Part shown: positions 26,360-38,771 of the stretch, piece after piece
Position numbering within the stretch: the stretch's first letter is position 1
How the letters are laid out: each line of letters begins with the position of its first letter
The notes under the pieces: model-generated
Told to the model about the DNA's origin: nothing
The model's input: only the letters and a program-made list of their open reading frames with translations
Database searches by the model: none
Translations under genes and position numbers: made by a program
Assembly (NCBI RefSeq): GCF_016756775.1
Contig: NZ_JAERMU010000001.1
Span: forward strand, 1 to 64,000
DNA from: Dryocola clanedunensis subsp. sulfonylureivorans
GTDB lineage: Bacteria; Pseudomonadota; Gammaproteobacteria; Enterobacterales; Enterobacteriaceae
Reading direction: 5' to 3'
DNA: 64,000 bases

Positions 26360-27463
26360 ATGACAAAAACAACACATGAGGCGGTGAAAACCCGCCATAA
26401 GGAGAGTTCTCTCATTTTCCCGATTCTGGCGCTGGCGGTACTGGCCGTGTGGGGATCGGGTCAGTCGCTGCCGGTGGTGGTGGGCATCAACATTCTTGCC
26501 CTGGTCGGTATCTTAAGCAGCGCCTTTAGTGTAGTACGCCACGCTGACGTTCTCGCCCACCGCCTGGGTGAACCTTACGGCTCATTAATTCTCAGCCTTT
26601 CCGTCGTTATTCTTGAAGTCAGCCTCATCTCCGCTTTAATGGCAACGGGTGACGCCGCGCCGACGCTGATGCGCGACACGCTCTACTCCATCATTATGAT
26701 TGTTACCGGCGGCCTGGTGGGCTTCTCCCTGCTGCTGGGCGGTCGAAAATTCGCTACCCAGTACATGAATCTGTTCGGCATCAAACAGTACCTGATAGCG
26801 CTGTTCCCGCTGGCGGTGATTGTGCTGGTGCTCCCGACGGCCCTGCCGGAAGGCAATTTCAGCACCGGGCAGGCGCTGATGGCGGCGGCAATCTCTGCGG
26901 CCATGTACGGCGTGTTTCTGCTTATCCAGACCAAAACGCACCAGAGCCTGTTTGTCTACGAGCATGAAGATGAGGCCGACGACGATGACCCGCACCACGG
27001 CAAGCCGTCGGCGCACAGCAGCACCTGGCATGCAGCCTGGCTGATTGTCCATCTGGTGGCGGTTATCGCCGTCACCAAAATGAACGCTGGCCCGCTGGAG
27101 TCGCTGCTGGGCACGCTCAATGCCCCGGCGCAGTTCACCGGCTTCCTGGTTGCGTTGTTGATCCTCTCCCCGGAAGGACTGGGGGCGCTGAGGGCGGTGC
27201 TGAACAATCAGGTGCAGCGCGCCATGAACCTGTTCTTTGGCTCCGTGCTGGCAACGATTTCACTGACCGTGCCTGCGGTAACGCTGATTGCGATGCTGAC
27301 AGATAACGACCTGATCTTCGGCCTCGGCAAACCGGAAATGGTGGTGATGCTGACCTCGCTGGTGTTGTGCCAGATTTCATTTTCGACGGGCCGCACCAAC
27401 GTGCTGAACGGGACGGCTCACCTTGCGCTGTTCGCCGCTTATCTGATGACGATATTTGCCTGA
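26360..27463 (+). CDS. chaA: Sodium-potassium/calcium-proton antiporter ChaA
   Basis: ChaA is an inner-membrane CaCA-superfamily antiporter that extrudes Ca2+, Na+ or K+ in exchange for protons, mainly at alkaline pH. The 367-residue protein has about 11 hydrophobic helices in two halves. An acidic, His-containing cytoplasmic loop (YEHEDEADDDDPHHG, about 198-212) separates the halves. The conserved alpha-repeat regions LGEPYGSLILSLSVVILEVSL and LLILSPEGLGALRAVLNNQ carry the expected Glu residues. It is followed by a strong bidirectional terminator. Confidence 0.95.
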   Translation: MTKTTHEAVKTRHKESSLIFPILALAVLAVWGSGQSLPVVVGINILALVGILSSAFSVVRHADVLAHRLGEPYGSLILSLSVVILEVSLISALMATGDAAPTLMRDTLYSIIMIVTGGLVGFSLLLGGRKFATQYMNLFGIKQYLIALFPLAVIVLVLPTALPEGNFSTGQALMAAAISAAMYGVFLLIQTKTHQSLFVYEHEDEADDDDPHHGKPSAHSSTWHAAWLIVHLVAVIAVTKMNAGPLESLLGTLNAPAQFTGFLVALLILSPEGLGALRAVLNNQVQRAMNLFFGSVLATISLTVPAVTLIAMLTDNDLIFGLGKPEMVVMLTSLVLCQISFSTGRTNVLNGTAHLALFAAYLMTIFA

Positions 27464-27477
27464 TTTTGCCCCGGACA

Positions 27478-27513
27478 TAAAAAAGCCCTTATCGCGAGAT
27501 AAGGGCTTTTTAC
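27478..27513. terminator. Bidirectional terminator between chaA and kdsA
   Basis: The arms AAAAAGCCCTTATC and GATAAGGGCTTTTT pair around a CGCGA centre, with T-runs on both strands. It closes chaA on the plus strand and the hemA-kdsA operon on the minus strand. Confidence 0.9.
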
Positions 27514-27519
27514 TTTGGC

Positions 27520-27548
27520 GTTGTCGGATGACGCGCCGCTTATCCAAC
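27520..27548. repeat. REP-like element between chaA and kdsA
   Basis: GTTGTCGGATGACGCG and the complementary-type CGCTTATCCAAC form an imperfect REP-type palindrome next to the bidirectional terminator. Confidence 0.55.
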
Positions 27549-27562
27549 CTACGAAAGCTGAC

Positions 27563-28429
<867 letters not shown>

Positions 28430-28457
28430 TTATTGGGAAACATGTAAAAATTTAGCA

Positions 28458-29267
28458 TCAGTGCAGGGTAATCTGCTTATGCGAAATCGAGTTAATTTGC
28501 GCCTTGATCATTTCGCTGACCGGGTCTTCAGGGCACTGCTCAACGAAATAGCTGAGATCGCTGAGCGCCACGTGCTCGCAGTCGAGTTGGGCGTAAATCA
28601 GGCCGCGGTCGCGGATTTCGTACGGATCTTCCGGGTTGAACTGCAGCAGGGCTTCACTCGCCCGCAATGCCAGCTCCATCTGCCGCTCTTCCATCAGTGA
28701 AGATTTCAGCGTGTCGAGCAGTTTGCGGATCACCTCGGCGTTATCGGCCTCATCAAGATCTTCTTCAAACAGTTCAGCGCTTGGGTTGATGTTACCCTTC
28801 AGCCACACTTCCAGCGTGTGTTCGTCAAGCGTGTCGCCGTTGAACGGGTTAATTAGCCACATTTCACCGTCGAGCCAGTCACCGCGCAGAATAAGCTGCG
28901 TCGGGAAGATAACCGGCATCAGCGGGATATCCAGGCTTTCCGCCACCCACAACAGGATGGCACCCAGTGACACCGCGCTGCCACGGCGATTTTTCAATAC
29001 CTGATCCAGCCACAATGCGTCTGAAAGACGGTAAACACCGCCTGCATCTTTGAAACCCCATTCGCCGTAAAACAGTTCAAGCAGCTTTTCAAGCTGCTGG
29101 TCGGCATCATCTGCCTCGCAGATATCTTCCCGCGCCTGACGGACTAACTGTTCCAGCTGCGTGCGGACTTCCGCAACGGGAAAATCTTCCCGGATCACCT
29201 GCGAAACTAAAATCATCCCCTCACATAACGGCGCCTGATTGAATTCAAAATCGGCTAACGGACTCAT
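28458..29267 (-). CDS. sirB1: SirB1 family TPR / transglutaminase-like protein
   Basis: The 269-residue cytoplasmic protein matches E. coli SirB1 (YchA). It has a transglutaminase-like N-terminal part (PLCEGMILVSQVIREDFPVAEV...RRGSAVSLGAILLWVAESL) and a helical TPR-like C-terminal third. The Cys/His/Asp triad of active transglutaminases is not evident, so it is probably non-enzymatic. Its biochemical role is unknown; the name comes from a Salmonella invasion-gene study. It overlaps sirB2 by four bases. Confidence 0.92.
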   Translation of the reverse strand: MSPLADFEFNQAPLCEGMILVSQVIREDFPVAEVRTQLEQLVRQAREDICEADDADQQLEKLLELFYGEWGFKDAGGVYRLSDALWLDQVLKNRRGSAVSLGAILLWVAESLDIPLMPVIFPTQLILRGDWLDGEMWLINPFNGDTLDEHTLEVWLKGNINPSAELFEEDLDEADNAEVIRKLLDTLKSSLMEERQMELALRASEALLQFNPEDPYEIRDRGLIYAQLDCEHVALSDLSYFVEQCPEDPVSEMIKAQINSISHKQITLH

Positions 29268-29659
29268 ACAAACCCCAATAACGGTATTTTTGTGGTGGCG
29301 AGTTTAACGATGATGTAGAGCACCACCAGCGCCAGCAGGAAGGCAAACAGACGAACCTGTTGGCTGCGCGGACGTCGGCCCAGCACAATAAAACCCAAAA
29401 CGATGTAGATGATAACGCCAAACAGTTTCTCAGTCAGCCACGTCCCTTGCGGAGTGAACGGATAGAAATGCGTCATCATCACCAGTGCAATACCGCTGCC
29501 CAGCAACAGCGTGTCGTTGATATGCGGCACAATGCGCACCCAGCGCTTGTTGGACAGGGTGCTTTCGCGATACTGCCACCAGTAGCGTAGTACAAACAGG
29601 CTCACCGAAATGATGGCTGTCAAAATATGCAAGTGCTTGAGCGCAAAGTAAGTTGCCAT
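29264..29659 (-). CDS. sirB2: SirB2 family integral membrane protein
   Basis: This is a 131-residue inner-membrane protein of the SirB2 (YchQ) family with four predicted transmembrane segments (about 8-26, 47-65, 75-93, 100-118). Its function is unknown. The frame can begin one codon earlier at a TTG, but the ATG at 29659 is normal and follows an AAGGAA ribosome site. The gene sits between prmC and sirB1, overlapping the latter by four bases, as in E. coli. Confidence 0.9.
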   Translation of the reverse strand: MATYFALKHLHILTAIISVSLFVLRYWWQYRESTLSNKRWVRIVPHINDTLLLGSGIALVMMTHFYPFTPQGTWLTEKLFGVIIYIVLGFIVLGRRPRSQQVRLFAFLLALVVLYIIVKLATTKIPLLGFV

Positions 29660-29676
29660 CAAAAGCGTTCCTTATC

Positions 29677-30507
29677 TTAGTTATAACGTCCCAGAGTCAG
29701 ACGATCGTTGCCGCCATAGTCCTGACAGGTCTGCACGTCAACAAAACCAGCGGCGCTAAACAGGTGCTGTACCTGCTTCGCCTGTTGCCAGCCGTGCTCC
29801 AGCAGCAGCCAGCCGCCGGATTCAAGATACTGTCGGGATGACTCAACCAGCGTGTGTAAATCTGCCAGGCCCTGGTTCTCAGCAACCAGCGCGCTCAGCG
29901 GCTCAAAACGCACATCGCCCTGGGCAAGATGCGGATCGTTGCCGTCGATATAAGGCGGATTGCTGACAATAATCGAAAAACGCTGCGTATTGAGCGCACT
30001 AAACCAATTGCTTTGCAAGACCCTGACATTGGTAATGCCAAGCCGAACGGCATTCTCGCGGGCAAGCTCTACGGCTTCGGGAATGAGATCCAGAGCGGTA
30101 ACGGAACAGTCAGGGCGTTCGCTGGCGAGGGCAAGGGCAATCGCCCCCGTCCCCGTACCGAGATCGAGCACGGCACAAGGCTCATCGGGCATGCGGGCCA
30201 GGGCCTGCTCAACCAGGCATTCGGTATCCGGGCGGGGAATAAGCGTGACGGGGGAAACGCGCAGGGGTAGCGACCAGAACTCTCGCTCCCCGACCAGATG
30301 CGCGACAGGCTCGCCGCGTACACGACGTGACAGCAGTTCATCGAGCTGCTGTTCCTGCGCTGCCGTAAGCACCGTCTCACCAAAGGCCAGAATGAACGTG
30401 CGGGCCTTACCCGTGACAAACCCAAGCAGAATTTCCGCGTCGCGACGCGGACTTTCGCTCTCAACTAGTTGGGCTATCCCCTGCTTAAGCCACTGCTGAA
30501 AATCCAT
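29677..30507 (-). CDS. prmC: Release-factor glutamine N5-methyltransferase PrmC
   Basis: PrmC methylates the Gln of the GGQ motif in release factors RF1 and RF2, raising termination efficiency. The 276-residue protein has a helical N-terminal domain, the SAM-binding motif VLDLGTGTGAIALALA (about 113-128) and the catalytic NPPY motif (IIVSNPPYIDG, near residue 183). It overlaps prfA by one base (TAATG), so the enzyme is coupled to one of its substrates. Confidence 0.96.
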   Translation of the reverse strand: MDFQQWLKQGIAQLVESESPRRDAEILLGFVTGKARTFILAFGETVLTAAQEQQLDELLSRRVRGEPVAHLVGEREFWSLPLRVSPVTLIPRPDTECLVEQALARMPDEPCAVLDLGTGTGAIALALASERPDCSVTALDLIPEAVELARENAVRLGITNVRVLQSNWFSALNTQRFSIIVSNPPYIDGNDPHLAQGDVRFEPLSALVAENQGLADLHTLVESSRQYLESGGWLLLEHGWQQAKQVQHLFSAAGFVDVQTCQDYGGNDRLTLGRYN

Positions 30508-31589
30508 TAATCCTGCTCGGAAAGCGCCGCCAGCTGGTCGGCCTGGTATTCCTGCACGATAGGCTCAATCAGCCCGTCGATTTTGCCTTCCATCACTTCA
30601 TCGAGACGGTAGAGCGTAATATTGATGCGGTGATCGGTCACGCGGCCCTGCGGGAAGTTGTAGGTACGGTTACGGTCGGAACGGTCGCCGCTGCCCAGCA
30701 GATTACGGCGCGTTGAGGCTTCTTCCTGCTGGCGCTTAGCCATTTCTGCCGCACGAATACGCGAGCCGAGAACGGAAAGCGCCTTCGCTTTGTTTTTGTG
30801 CTGAGAACGCTCGTCCTGGCACTCAACGACGATACCAGTTGGCAGGTGAGTAATACGAATAGCGGAGTCGGTGGTGTTAACGTGCTGACCGCCTGCGCCT
30901 GACGAGCGGAAGGTATCGATTCGCAAATCGCCCGGGTTGATATCCGGCAGCTCTGCTTCCGGGATTTCCGGCATCACGGCAACGGTACACGCGGAGGTGT
31001 GAATACGCCCCTGCGATTCCGTAGCCGGAACACGCTGCACGCGGTGGCCGCCAGATTCAAACTTCAGACGGCCGTAGACGCCCTCGCCGCTGATTTTAGC
31101 GATAACTTCTTTAAAGCCACCGTGTTCACCTTCGTTGGCGCTCATGATTTCCACTTTCCAGCGGCGGGATTCCGCGTAGCGGCTGTACATACGGAAAAGA
31201 TCGCCTGCGAACAGCGCCGCTTCGTCACCGCCGGTCCCGGCGCGAACTTCCACGAAAGCATTACGCTCATCATCAGGATCTTTTGGCAGCAGCAGGACCT
31301 GCAACTGCTGCTCTAACGCTTCGCTGGCGCTTTTCGCCTCGTTGAGCTCTTCCTGCGCCATTTCGCGCATTTCCGGGTCGTCGAGCATGCTCTGGGCGGT
31401 TTCAATATCTTCCTGAACCTGGCGCCATTGCAGGAAACAACGCGAGACATCGCTCAGCTGGGCATATTCACGGGAAAGCGCGCGAAAGCGGTCCTGATCG
31501 GCGATGGTGGTTGCGTCTCCTAGCAGGGCCTGAACTTCTTCATGGCGCTCCTGCAAGGCTTCCAGTTTGGCAACAATAGAAGGCTTCAT
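30507..31589 (-). CDS. prfA: Peptide chain release factor 1
   Basis: RF1 recognises UAA and UAG stop codons and triggers peptide release on the ribosome. The 360-residue product has the standard length. The anticodon-like motif is visible in [17 protein letters not shown] (PAT), and the peptidyl-transferase-centre motif is in [15 protein letters not shown] (GGQ, the PrmC target). It lies 35 bases downstream of hemA and overlaps prmC by one base. Confidence 0.98.
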   Translation of the reverse strand: MKPSIVAKLEALQERHEEVQALLGDATTIADQDRFRALSREYAQLSDVSRCFLQWRQVQEDIETAQSMLDDPEMREMAQEELNEAKSASEALEQQLQVLLLPKDPDDERNAFVEVRAGTGGDEAALFAGDLFRMYSRYAESRRWKVEIMSANEGEHGGFKEVIAKISGEGVYGRLKFESGGHRVQRVPATESQGRIHTSACTVAVMPEIPEAELPDINPGDLRIDTFRSSGAGGQHVNTTDSAIRITHLPTGIVVECQDERSQHKNKAKALSVLGSRIRAAEMAKRQQEEASTRRNLLGSGDRSDRNRTYNFPQGRVTDHRINITLYRLDEVMEGKIDGLIEPIVQEYQADQLAALSEQD

Positions 31590-31624
31590 GGGCGGTGTAT
31601 CACCTTGTAATAAGAGTTGTTGTG

Positions 31625-32881
31625 CTAATCCAGCCCGAGGCTGTTACGAAGGATCTGCAGGCGTTCGTCATCCCCGTCACGGGCAGCCTGCGCAAGTGAT
31701 TTGGTTGGTGCGTGGATCAGGCGGTTGGTTAACTTCCAGGCCAGATCCTGTAGAACAGTTTCGGCGTCGGCACCCTGAGAGAGTGCGGCAAGCGCCTTGC
31801 CGGCCAGGTCGTCGCGAATCAGCTCCGCCTGGCTGCGGTAATCGCGGATGGTCTCGGTTGCGCTCTGCGCGCGCAGCCAGGCCATAAATTCACTGCACTC
31901 CTGCTCGACGATGGTTTCTGCTTCCACAGCGGCAGCTTTGCGCTGGGCGAGGTTGCTCTGAATAATCGCCTGCAAATCATCAACGCTATATAAGTAGGCG
32001 TTGGCAAGCTTACCCACCTCCGGCTCGACATCGCGCGGTACGGCAATATCCACCAGCAGCATCGGCTGGTTACGACGCGCTTTCAGGGCGCGCTCGACCA
32101 TCCCTTTACCAATGATCGGCAGCGGGCTGGCGGTGGAGCTGATAATAATATCGGCGTCACGCAGGCGCTCATCAATGTCGCTCAGGCCGATAACCTCTGC
32201 ACCAACCTCATCGGCAAGGACCTGGGCACGCTCGCGGGTACGGTTAGCGATAACCATCTTCTTCACGTTGTGCTCGCGCAGATGCCGGGCAACCAGCTCA
32301 ATGGTTTCGCCCGCGCCGACCAGCAGCACGGTAACCGTTGAGAGCGATTCGAAGATTTGCCGGGCAAGCGTACAGGCGGCAAACGCCACGGATACGGCGC
32401 TGGCGCCGATTTCGGTTTCGGTACGCACGCGTTTAGCAACGGAGAAGGATTTCTGGAACATGCGCTCCAGCTCGCTGGAGAGCGAGTGGCCTTTTTGCGA
32501 ATCGGCAAACGCCTTTTTCACCTGGCCTAAAATCTGCGGCTCGCCGAGAACCAGAGAATCCAGCCCGCTGGCCACGCGCATCAAATGGCTGACGGCGTGA
32601 TTATCATGGTGCCAGTAGAGGCTTTTACGCACATCCTCTTCGTTGAGGTTGTGGTAATTGCACAGCCAGCGCACCAGCTGTTCTTGAAGGTTTTCCTGCT
32701 CTTCCACGCTCAGATAAAGTTCGGTGCGGTTGCACGTAGACAGCACTACCCCGCCCTGTACGCTCGGCTGTTCAAGCAGGCTACCTAAAGCCTGGTCGAG
32801 CGTGTCCGGCGAAAACGTAACGCGTTCTCGCAGCGATATAGGTGCAGTTTTGTGGTTGATGCCTAGCGCTAACAGGGTCAT
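31625..32881 (-). CDS. hemA: Glutamyl-tRNA reductase
   Basis: HemA reduces glutamyl-tRNA to glutamate-1-semialdehyde, the first committed step of haem and sirohaem synthesis. Sirohaem is needed by the nitrite reductase in this window. From the ATG at 32881 the protein has 418 residues, like E. coli HemA, beginning [14 protein letters not shown]. The nucleophile Cys50 is in STCNRTEL, and the NADPH fold is at [14 protein letters not shown]. The frame remains open 117 codons upstream, but that part has no family likeness and crosses the intergenic region toward lolB. It heads the operon and diverges from lolB. Confidence 0.97.
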   Translation of the reverse strand: MTLLALGINHKTAPISLRERVTFSPDTLDQALGSLLEQPSVQGGVVLSTCNRTELYLSVEEQENLQEQLVRWLCNYHNLNEEDVRKSLYWHHDNHAVSHLMRVASGLDSLVLGEPQILGQVKKAFADSQKGHSLSSELERMFQKSFSVAKRVRTETEIGASAVSVAFAACTLARQIFESLSTVTVLLVGAGETIELVARHLREHNVKKMVIANRTRERAQVLADEVGAEVIGLSDIDERLRDADIIISSTASPLPIIGKGMVERALKARRNQPMLLVDIAVPRDVEPEVGKLANAYLYSVDDLQAIIQSNLAQRKAAAVEAETIVEQECSEFMAWLRAQSATETIRDYRSQAELIRDDLAGKALAALSQGADAETVLQDLAWKLTNRLIHAPTKSLAQAARDGDDERLQILRNSLGLD

Positions 32882-33083
32882 TGAGCGGTCTGAGTAATAC
32901 CGATGTTGATAAGGATTTCTGGGCGCATCATACAGGATGCGGGCGGTCAATAAAAGAGAGCCACCCTTTGTGGGGTAGCAGGTCAATTTTTGATTTAGGA
33001 TAACTTGACCATAGACGCCCCGGCTGTGCGCCGCTAGCATGAACGGTTGACTACAATAACGAATTAAAAGGATAAGTTGCGCT

Positions 33084-33707
33084 ATGTTAATGCCAAAAGC
33101 CCGTCTGATGCGCCTTCTGCCCCTCGCCAGCCTGGTTCTGGCAGGGTGTGCAATCAACCAACCTACCGGTCCTGGCAAAAGCCCGGACTCGCCGCAGTGG
33201 TTGCAACACCAGCAACAAGTGCAAAAAATCACCCAGTATCAGACCCGTGGCGCTTTCGCCTGGCTTTCTGATAGCCAAAAAGTTTACGCGCGCTTTAACT
33301 GGCAGCAAACCGCGGCGGACAGATACCGCCTGCTGCTCACCAACCCGCTGGGCAGCACCGAACTTGAGCTGAATGCCAAACCGGGCGAGGTGCAGTTAAC
33401 CGACCGCAACGGCAAGCATTACGTTGCCGACGACGCCGAAGAGATGGTTGGCAAGCTGACCGGGATGCCTATCCCGCTTAACAGCCTGCGCCAGTGGATG
33501 CTTGGCCTGCCGGGCGAAGCGACAGACTATAAGCTGGACAGCCAGTATCGCCTGAGCGAAGTGAACTACACCCAGGACGGCAAAACCTGGAAAGTGGTTT
33601 ATAACGACTACGACGACAACGTGCAGCCCTCCCTGCCGTCGAATATGGAACTGCGCGAAGGCGACCAGCGCATCAAGCTGAAAATGGATAACTGGACCGT
33701 TAACTAA
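33084..33707 (+). CDS. lolB: Outer-membrane lipoprotein receptor LolB
   Basis: LolB takes lipoproteins from LolA and inserts them into the outer membrane; it is itself a lipoprotein. The 207-residue product has a signal peptide with lipobox LAGC (lipidated Cys at about residue 22). No Asp follows the Cys, consistent with outer-membrane sorting. The body ([21 protein letters not shown]...[17 protein letters not shown]) matches E. coli LolB. The second Met (33090) could also be the start. It overlaps ispE by one base (TAATG). Confidence 0.96.
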   Translation: MLMPKARLMRLLPLASLVLAGCAINQPTGPGKSPDSPQWLQHQQQVQKITQYQTRGAFAWLSDSQKVYARFNWQQTAADRYRLLLTNPLGSTELELNAKPGEVQLTDRNGKHYVADDAEEMVGKLTGMPIPLNSLRQWMLGLPGEATDYKLDSQYRLSEVNYTQDGKTWKVVYNDYDDNVQPSLPSNMELREGDQRIKLKMDNWTVN

Positions 33708-34576
33708 TGCTGACCCGCTGGCCGTCTCCGGCAAAACTGAATCTTTTCCTGTATATCACTGGCCGTCGAGAAGACGGCTACCATACTCTGCAGACGCTGT
33801 TTCAGTTTCTGGACTATGGCGACACTATCACTATCGAGCCGCGTCATGACGGGGTAATAAACCTGCTAACGCCGATAGATGGCGTGGCGGACGAAGATAA
33901 TCTGATTGTGCGCGCAGCTCTGCTGCTACAGGACGAGGCCCGCCGTTTGGGCAAGCTGCCAGCCGGAGCCGGAGCAAATTTAGACGTTGAAAAACGCCTG
34001 CCAATGGGTGGAGGGCTGGGCGGAGGCTCTTCCAATGCGGCGACGGTGCTGGTTGCACTGAACCATTTGTGGCAAACCGGGTTGAGCGAAGACCAGCTGG
34101 CAGAGTTGGGCGTTTCGCTAGGAGCGGACGTCCCGGTGTTTGTGCGCGGCCATGCGGCCTTTGCGGAGGGCGTTGGCGAGAATCTCACTCCTGTCGACCC
34201 CGAAGAAAAATGGTATCTGGTTGCCCACCCCGGCGTGAGCATTCCGACTCCCGTTATCTTCAACGATCCTGAGCTGCCGAGGGACACGCCGAAACGCTCC
34301 GTTGAAACGTTACTGAATTGTGAATTTAGTAACGATTGTGAGCTTATCGCAAGAAAACGATTTCGTAAGGTTGATGAGCTGCTTTCCTGGCTGTTAGAAT
34401 ACGCGCCGTCGCGCCTGACTGGCACCGGCGCTTGTGTGTTTGCTGAATTTAACACCGAGTCCGCAGCCCGCCAGGTGCTTGAGCAAGCCCCGGAATGGCT
34501 GCACGGTTTTGTTGCGCGAGGCATCAATCTCTCCCCGCTGCACCAGGCCATATCCGGGCAAGCTGAGTATTGGTGA
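33707..34576 (+). CDS. ispE: 4-diphosphocytidyl-2-C-methyl-D-erythritol kinase
   Basis: IspE phosphorylates CDP-ME in the methylerythritol phosphate route to isoprenoids. The 289-residue protein is slightly longer than E. coli IspE (283). It carries the GHMP-kinase ATP motif [14 protein letters not shown] (about 103-116) and the N-terminal [13 protein letters not shown] segment with the catalytic-site Lys. The C-terminal [12 protein letters not shown] region is also conserved. Translation is coupled to lolB by the TAATG overlap. About 130 bases without a gene separate it from prs. Confidence 0.96.
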   Translation: MLTRWPSPAKLNLFLYITGRREDGYHTLQTLFQFLDYGDTITIEPRHDGVINLLTPIDGVADEDNLIVRAALLLQDEARRLGKLPAGAGANLDVEKRLPMGGGLGGGSSNAATVLVALNHLWQTGLSEDQLAELGVSLGADVPVFVRGHAAFAEGVGENLTPVDPEEKWYLVAHPGVSIPTPVIFNDPELPRDTPKRSVETLLNCEFSNDCELIARKRFRKVDELLSWLLEYAPSRLTGTGACVFAEFNTESAARQVLEQAPEWLHGFVARGINLSPLHQAISGQAEYW

Positions 34577-34669
34577 CAACGTCACCTCGTTTCAGACGTT
34601 GCATCAAGCTCTTTATACACCGCCTGGATGGGTGTTGCCCCACCCTTACCTGCCGCATTGTTGCGGTAG

Positions 34670-35656
<987 letters not shown>

Positions 35657-35670
35657 TCGAGCCCGCTTTT

Positions 35671-35695
35671 AAAACCCGCTGCGGCGGGTTTTTTC
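35671..35695 (+). terminator. Rho-independent terminator of prs
   Basis: AAAACCCGC and GCGGGTTTTTT pair around a short loop and run into T on the plus strand, 15 bases after the prs stop. Confidence 0.9.
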
Positions 35696-35762
35696 GTTTT
35701 AACGTTCCCTGTTTTAGCACAGCCTCCTTCACCTGCCTCTATGACAGATGATGCGCTCACGG

Positions 35763-37445
35763 ATGAATCAAGTGAAAAACGTATCTTCTCGAGTTTTGCC
35801 TTTCCGCGCTTTTATCGACGCCTGCTGGCGTGAAAAATACACCGTGTCCCGTTTTAGCCGCGATGCCATTGCTGGTATTACCGTTGGGATCATCGCCATT
35901 CCTCTGGCTATGGCGTTGGCTATAGGTAGCGGCGTCGCTCCGCAGTATGGCCTTTATACGGCCGCCGTCGCGGGTATTGTCATTGCGTTAAGCGGTGGCT
36001 CTCGCTTCAGCGTGTCAGGGCCAACCGCCGCCTTTGTCGTTATCCTTTATCCCGTCGCCCAACAGTTTGGTGTAGCGGGCCTGCTTGTCGCCACGCTCAT
36101 GTCCGGGGTTTTCCTGATCCTGTTCGGGCTGGCGCGGTTTGGCCGCCTGATTGAATACATTCCGCTGCCGGTGACGCTCGGCTTCACGTCGGGAATTGGC
36201 ATCACCATTGCCACGATGCAGATCAAGGATTTCTTCGGTCTGCAGCTTGAGCACGTGCCGGAACACTACCTGAATAAAGTCGCCGCGCTGGCGATGGCAA
36301 TGCCAGGCCTGAATGTTGCCGACGCCGTGACTGGCATCGTGACGCTTGCCGTTTTGATCCTCTGGCCGCGCCTGGGCATTCGCCTGCCGGGCCACCTTCC
36401 CGCGCTGCTGGCGGGTTGTGCCGTGATGGGCGTGATGCATCTTGCCGGATGGGACGTGGCGACTATCGGCTCCCGCTTCCATTACCTGCAGGCAGACGGC
36501 ACCCAGGGCAACGGCATTCCGCAGCTGCTGCCGCAGCTGATGCTGCCATGGAATATCCCGCACTCCAGCTTTACGCTGAGCTGGGATTCACTGACCGCCC
36601 TGCTTCCCGCCGCCTTTTCAATGGCGATGCTCGGGGCCATTGAGTCCCTGCTGTGTGCCGTCGTGCTGGACGGGATGACGGATACCAGGCATAACACTAA
36701 CGGCGAGCTTATCGGCCAGGGGCTGGGTAACCTGATCGCCCCGTTCTTTGGTGGGATCACCGCCACTGCTGCTATTGCGCGTTCTGCGGCTAACGTTCGC
36801 GCGGGCGCGACGTCTCCCGTTGCCGCCATCATCCATTCGCTGCTGGTGATCATGGCGCTGCTGGTGCTTGCCCCGCTGCTGTCATGGCTTCCGCTGTCGG
36901 CTATGGCCGCGCTGCTGCTGATGGTGGCATGGAACATGAGCGAGGCGCACAAGGTCGTGGAGCTGCTGAGGCGTGCGCCGAAGGACGATATCATCGTCAT
37001 GCTAATGTGCATGTCGCTGACCGTCCTGTTTGATATGGTCATCGCCATCAGCGTGGGGATCGTCCTGGCTTCTCTGCTGTTTATGCGTCGCATTGCCCGC
37101 TTAACTAAACTGGCACAGTTAAAAATCGCCACGCCGGACGGTGTGCTGGCCCTGCGCGTGACCGGGCCACTGTTCTTTGCCGCTGCCGAAGGGCTGTTTA
37201 ACCAGCTGGCCCAGCGGGTTGAGCAACACCATCTCATTATTCTGCAGTGGGATGCCGTGCCGGTGCTGGACGCGGGCGGACTGGATGCGTTTATGCGTTT
37301 TGTGGCAAAGCTGCCGGAGGGCTGTGAATTGCGGGTCACGAATCTTGAATTCCAGCCGCTGAAAACGCTGGCTCGCGCGGGCGTCAAACCCATTCCCGGC
37401 AGGCTGGATTTCTTCGCCGACGTGCAGGCCGCGCTGGCAAAATGA
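35763..37445 (+). CDS. dauA: C4-dicarboxylic acid transporter DauA (SulP family)
   Basis: DauA (YchM) is an inner-membrane SLC26/SulP carrier that takes up succinate and other C4-dicarboxylates under aerobic acidic conditions in E. coli. The protein has about 560 residues. The N-terminal part holds some 12-14 hydrophobic segments, with SulP signatures such as [20 protein letters not shown] and [16 protein letters not shown]. The C-terminal STAS domain covers about residues 455-550 ([17 protein letters not shown]). The start is uncertain: ATG codons at 35748 and 35763 are both in frame and neither has a strong ribosome site; the second gives the family length. Confidence 0.93.
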   Translation: MNQVKNVSSRVLPFRAFIDACWREKYTVSRFSRDAIAGITVGIIAIPLAMALAIGSGVAPQYGLYTAAVAGIVIALSGGSRFSVSGPTAAFVVILYPVAQQFGVAGLLVATLMSGVFLILFGLARFGRLIEYIPLPVTLGFTSGIGITIATMQIKDFFGLQLEHVPEHYLNKVAALAMAMPGLNVADAVTGIVTLAVLILWPRLGIRLPGHLPALLAGCAVMGVMHLAGWDVATIGSRFHYLQADGTQGNGIPQLLPQLMLPWNIPHSSFTLSWDSLTALLPAAFSMAMLGAIESLLCAVVLDGMTDTRHNTNGELIGQGLGNLIAPFFGGITATAAIARSAANVRAGATSPVAAIIHSLLVIMALLVLAPLLSWLPLSAMAALLLMVAWNMSEAHKVVELLRRAPKDDIIVMLMCMSLTVLFDMVIAISVGIVLASLLFMRRIARLTKLAQLKIATPDGVLALRVTGPLFFAAAEGLFNQLAQRVEQHHLIILQWDAVPVLDAGGLDAFMRFVAKLPEGCELRVTNLEFQPLKTLARAGVKPIPGRLDFFADVQAALAK

Positions 37446-37446
37446 C

Positions 37447-37482
37447 ATAAAAAAGCTCAGCGGTTTGGCTGAGCTTTTTTTA
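37447..37482. terminator. Bidirectional terminator between dauA and ychH
   Basis: AAAAAAGCTCAGC and GGCTGAGCTTTTTTT pair around a short loop, with T-runs on both strands. It lies between the convergent genes dauA and ychH and serves both. Confidence 0.9.
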
Positions 37483-37496
37483 ATTCCGCTTAATAC

Positions 37497-37775
37497 TTAA
37501 CTGTGGCGATGCTGCTCATCGCGGCGGCAGCGTTTATCATAATGGCGTATCCACCAGTAGCGGTCGCACACTTGTTCACGACCACCGGCTCGCGCACCGG
37601 CCAGCCAGAGCACTGCACCTACAAAGATACTAAGCACTGCTCCATGGGCAAAGATTTGTGGGAAATTGAACTGAGGCAACTGGTTCAGAATGGAGTAACC
37701 AACGCCACCCACCATGACAAACAACCCCAACCCCATGAGAATATTACCGAGCAACGAAGCGTTTCTGCGTTTCAT
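37497..37775 (-). CDS. ychH: Stress-induced membrane protein YchH
   Basis: This is a 92-residue protein with two hydrophobic segments (about 8-28 and 41-61) and a basic, His/Arg-rich tail. It matches E. coli YchH (MKRRNASLLGNILMGLGLFVMVGGVGYSI). YchH is an inner-membrane protein linked to general stress and biofilm phenotypes, but its mechanism is unknown. It is convergent with dauA and divergent from pth, with 275 bases between ychH and pth. Confidence 0.93.
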   Translation of the reverse strand: MKRRNASLLGNILMGLGLFVMVGGVGYSILNQLPQFNFPQIFAHGAVLSIFVGAVLWLAGARAGGREQVCDRYWWIRHYDKRCRRDEQHRHS

Positions 37776-37860
37776 CTGTCACCTCCGGATGGTTCCTGGG
37801 TCGGCGGGGAATATCCCCTTTCCTTGTGTGTAAAGTATAGACAACACTGCCGCTTAGCAT

Positions 37861-37878
37861 TTGCGATAGCGATCGCAA
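37861..37878. promoter_or_regulatory. Palindrome between ychH and pth
   Basis: TTGCGATAGCGATCGCAA has seven-base arms (TTGCGAT/ATCGCAA) around AGCG. It is 86 bases upstream of the ychH start and 173 bases upstream of pth. It could be a regulator site; no specific regulator is recognised. Confidence 0.35.
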
Positions 37879-38050
37879 TTACGAATGAAAGTATGACAAA
37901 AGTTTACAAATAAGCTGCTGAATCACATGAAATTCTAATGGTTCCGTATTTGAACTATTCGGAATATCCGTTCCACATGCAAAGCGCTTTGTCATCACGA
38001 CTACGGCGCAGTAAACTACGCGGCTTGAATCTGCTTTCAGGATGGAAAAC

Positions 38051-38635
38051 GTGAGTATTAAATTGATTGTCGGCCTGGCAAACCCAGGCGCGGAATATGC
38101 GGCAACTCGCCACAACGCCGGGGCCTGGTACGTTGACCTGCTGGCCGAACGCCACAACCAGTCGCTGAAGGAAGAGGCAAAGTTTTTTGGTTATACCGCG
38201 CGAATTAACCTGGCCGGTGAGGACGTTCGCCTGCTGGTGCCGACCACGTTTATGAACCTGAGCGGTAAAGCCGTAAGCGCTATGGCGACCTTCTTCCGCA
38301 TCGCGCCGGACGAAATCCTCGTTGCCCACGACGAACTGGATCTGCCGCCTGGCGTGGCAAAATTTAAGCTCGGTGGCGGGCACGGCGGCCATAACGGCCT
38401 GAAAGACATCATTAACAAACTGGGCAATAACCCGAACTTTCACCGCTTACGGCTGGGAATTGGTCATCCGGGCGATAAAAACAAAGTTGTTGGCTTTGTG
38501 CTGGGCAAGCCGCCGATCAGCGAGCAGAAGCTTATCGATGACGCGGTAGACGAAGCGGCACGCTGCACGGAAGTCTGGCTGAAAGAAGGCCTGACGAAGG
38601 CGACCAACCGCCTGCACGCTTTTAAAGCTCAGTAA
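38051..38635 (+). CDS. pth: Peptidyl-tRNA hydrolase
   Basis: Pth frees tRNA from peptidyl-tRNA that drops off the ribosome. The GTG at 38051 gives 194 residues, the E. coli length, beginning with the sequence [23 protein letters not shown] after the initiator. The catalytic His is residue 21. The GTG has an AGGA site eight bases before it. An ATG three codons earlier directly abuts that site and is less likely. It is followed by ychF 136 bases downstream, the usual pairing. Confidence 0.97.
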   Translation: MSIKLIVGLANPGAEYAATRHNAGAWYVDLLAERHNQSLKEEAKFFGYTARINLAGEDVRLLVPTTFMNLSGKAVSAMATFFRIAPDEILVAHDELDLPPGVAKFKLGGGHGGHNGLKDIINKLGNNPNFHRLRLGIGHPGDKNKVVGFVLGKPPISEQKLIDDAVDEAARCTEVWLKEGLTKATNRLHAFKAQ

Positions 38636-38771
38636 GGCTGCGCGCCCCGGCCCGCGCCATTTCCACACACCTTTAAAACAGTTTAGGTGTATAATAGGCA
38701 AAGTTATTTCCATTTTTTCATTGAGTTAACATTAACTCATTGATATCAAAGCTATTAAGGTGATTTAAACC

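Noticed and set aside
32882-33232. N-terminal extension of hemA by 117 codons
   Set aside because: The extra part resembles no HemA and crosses the promoter region toward lolB. The ATG at 32881 gives the exact family length.
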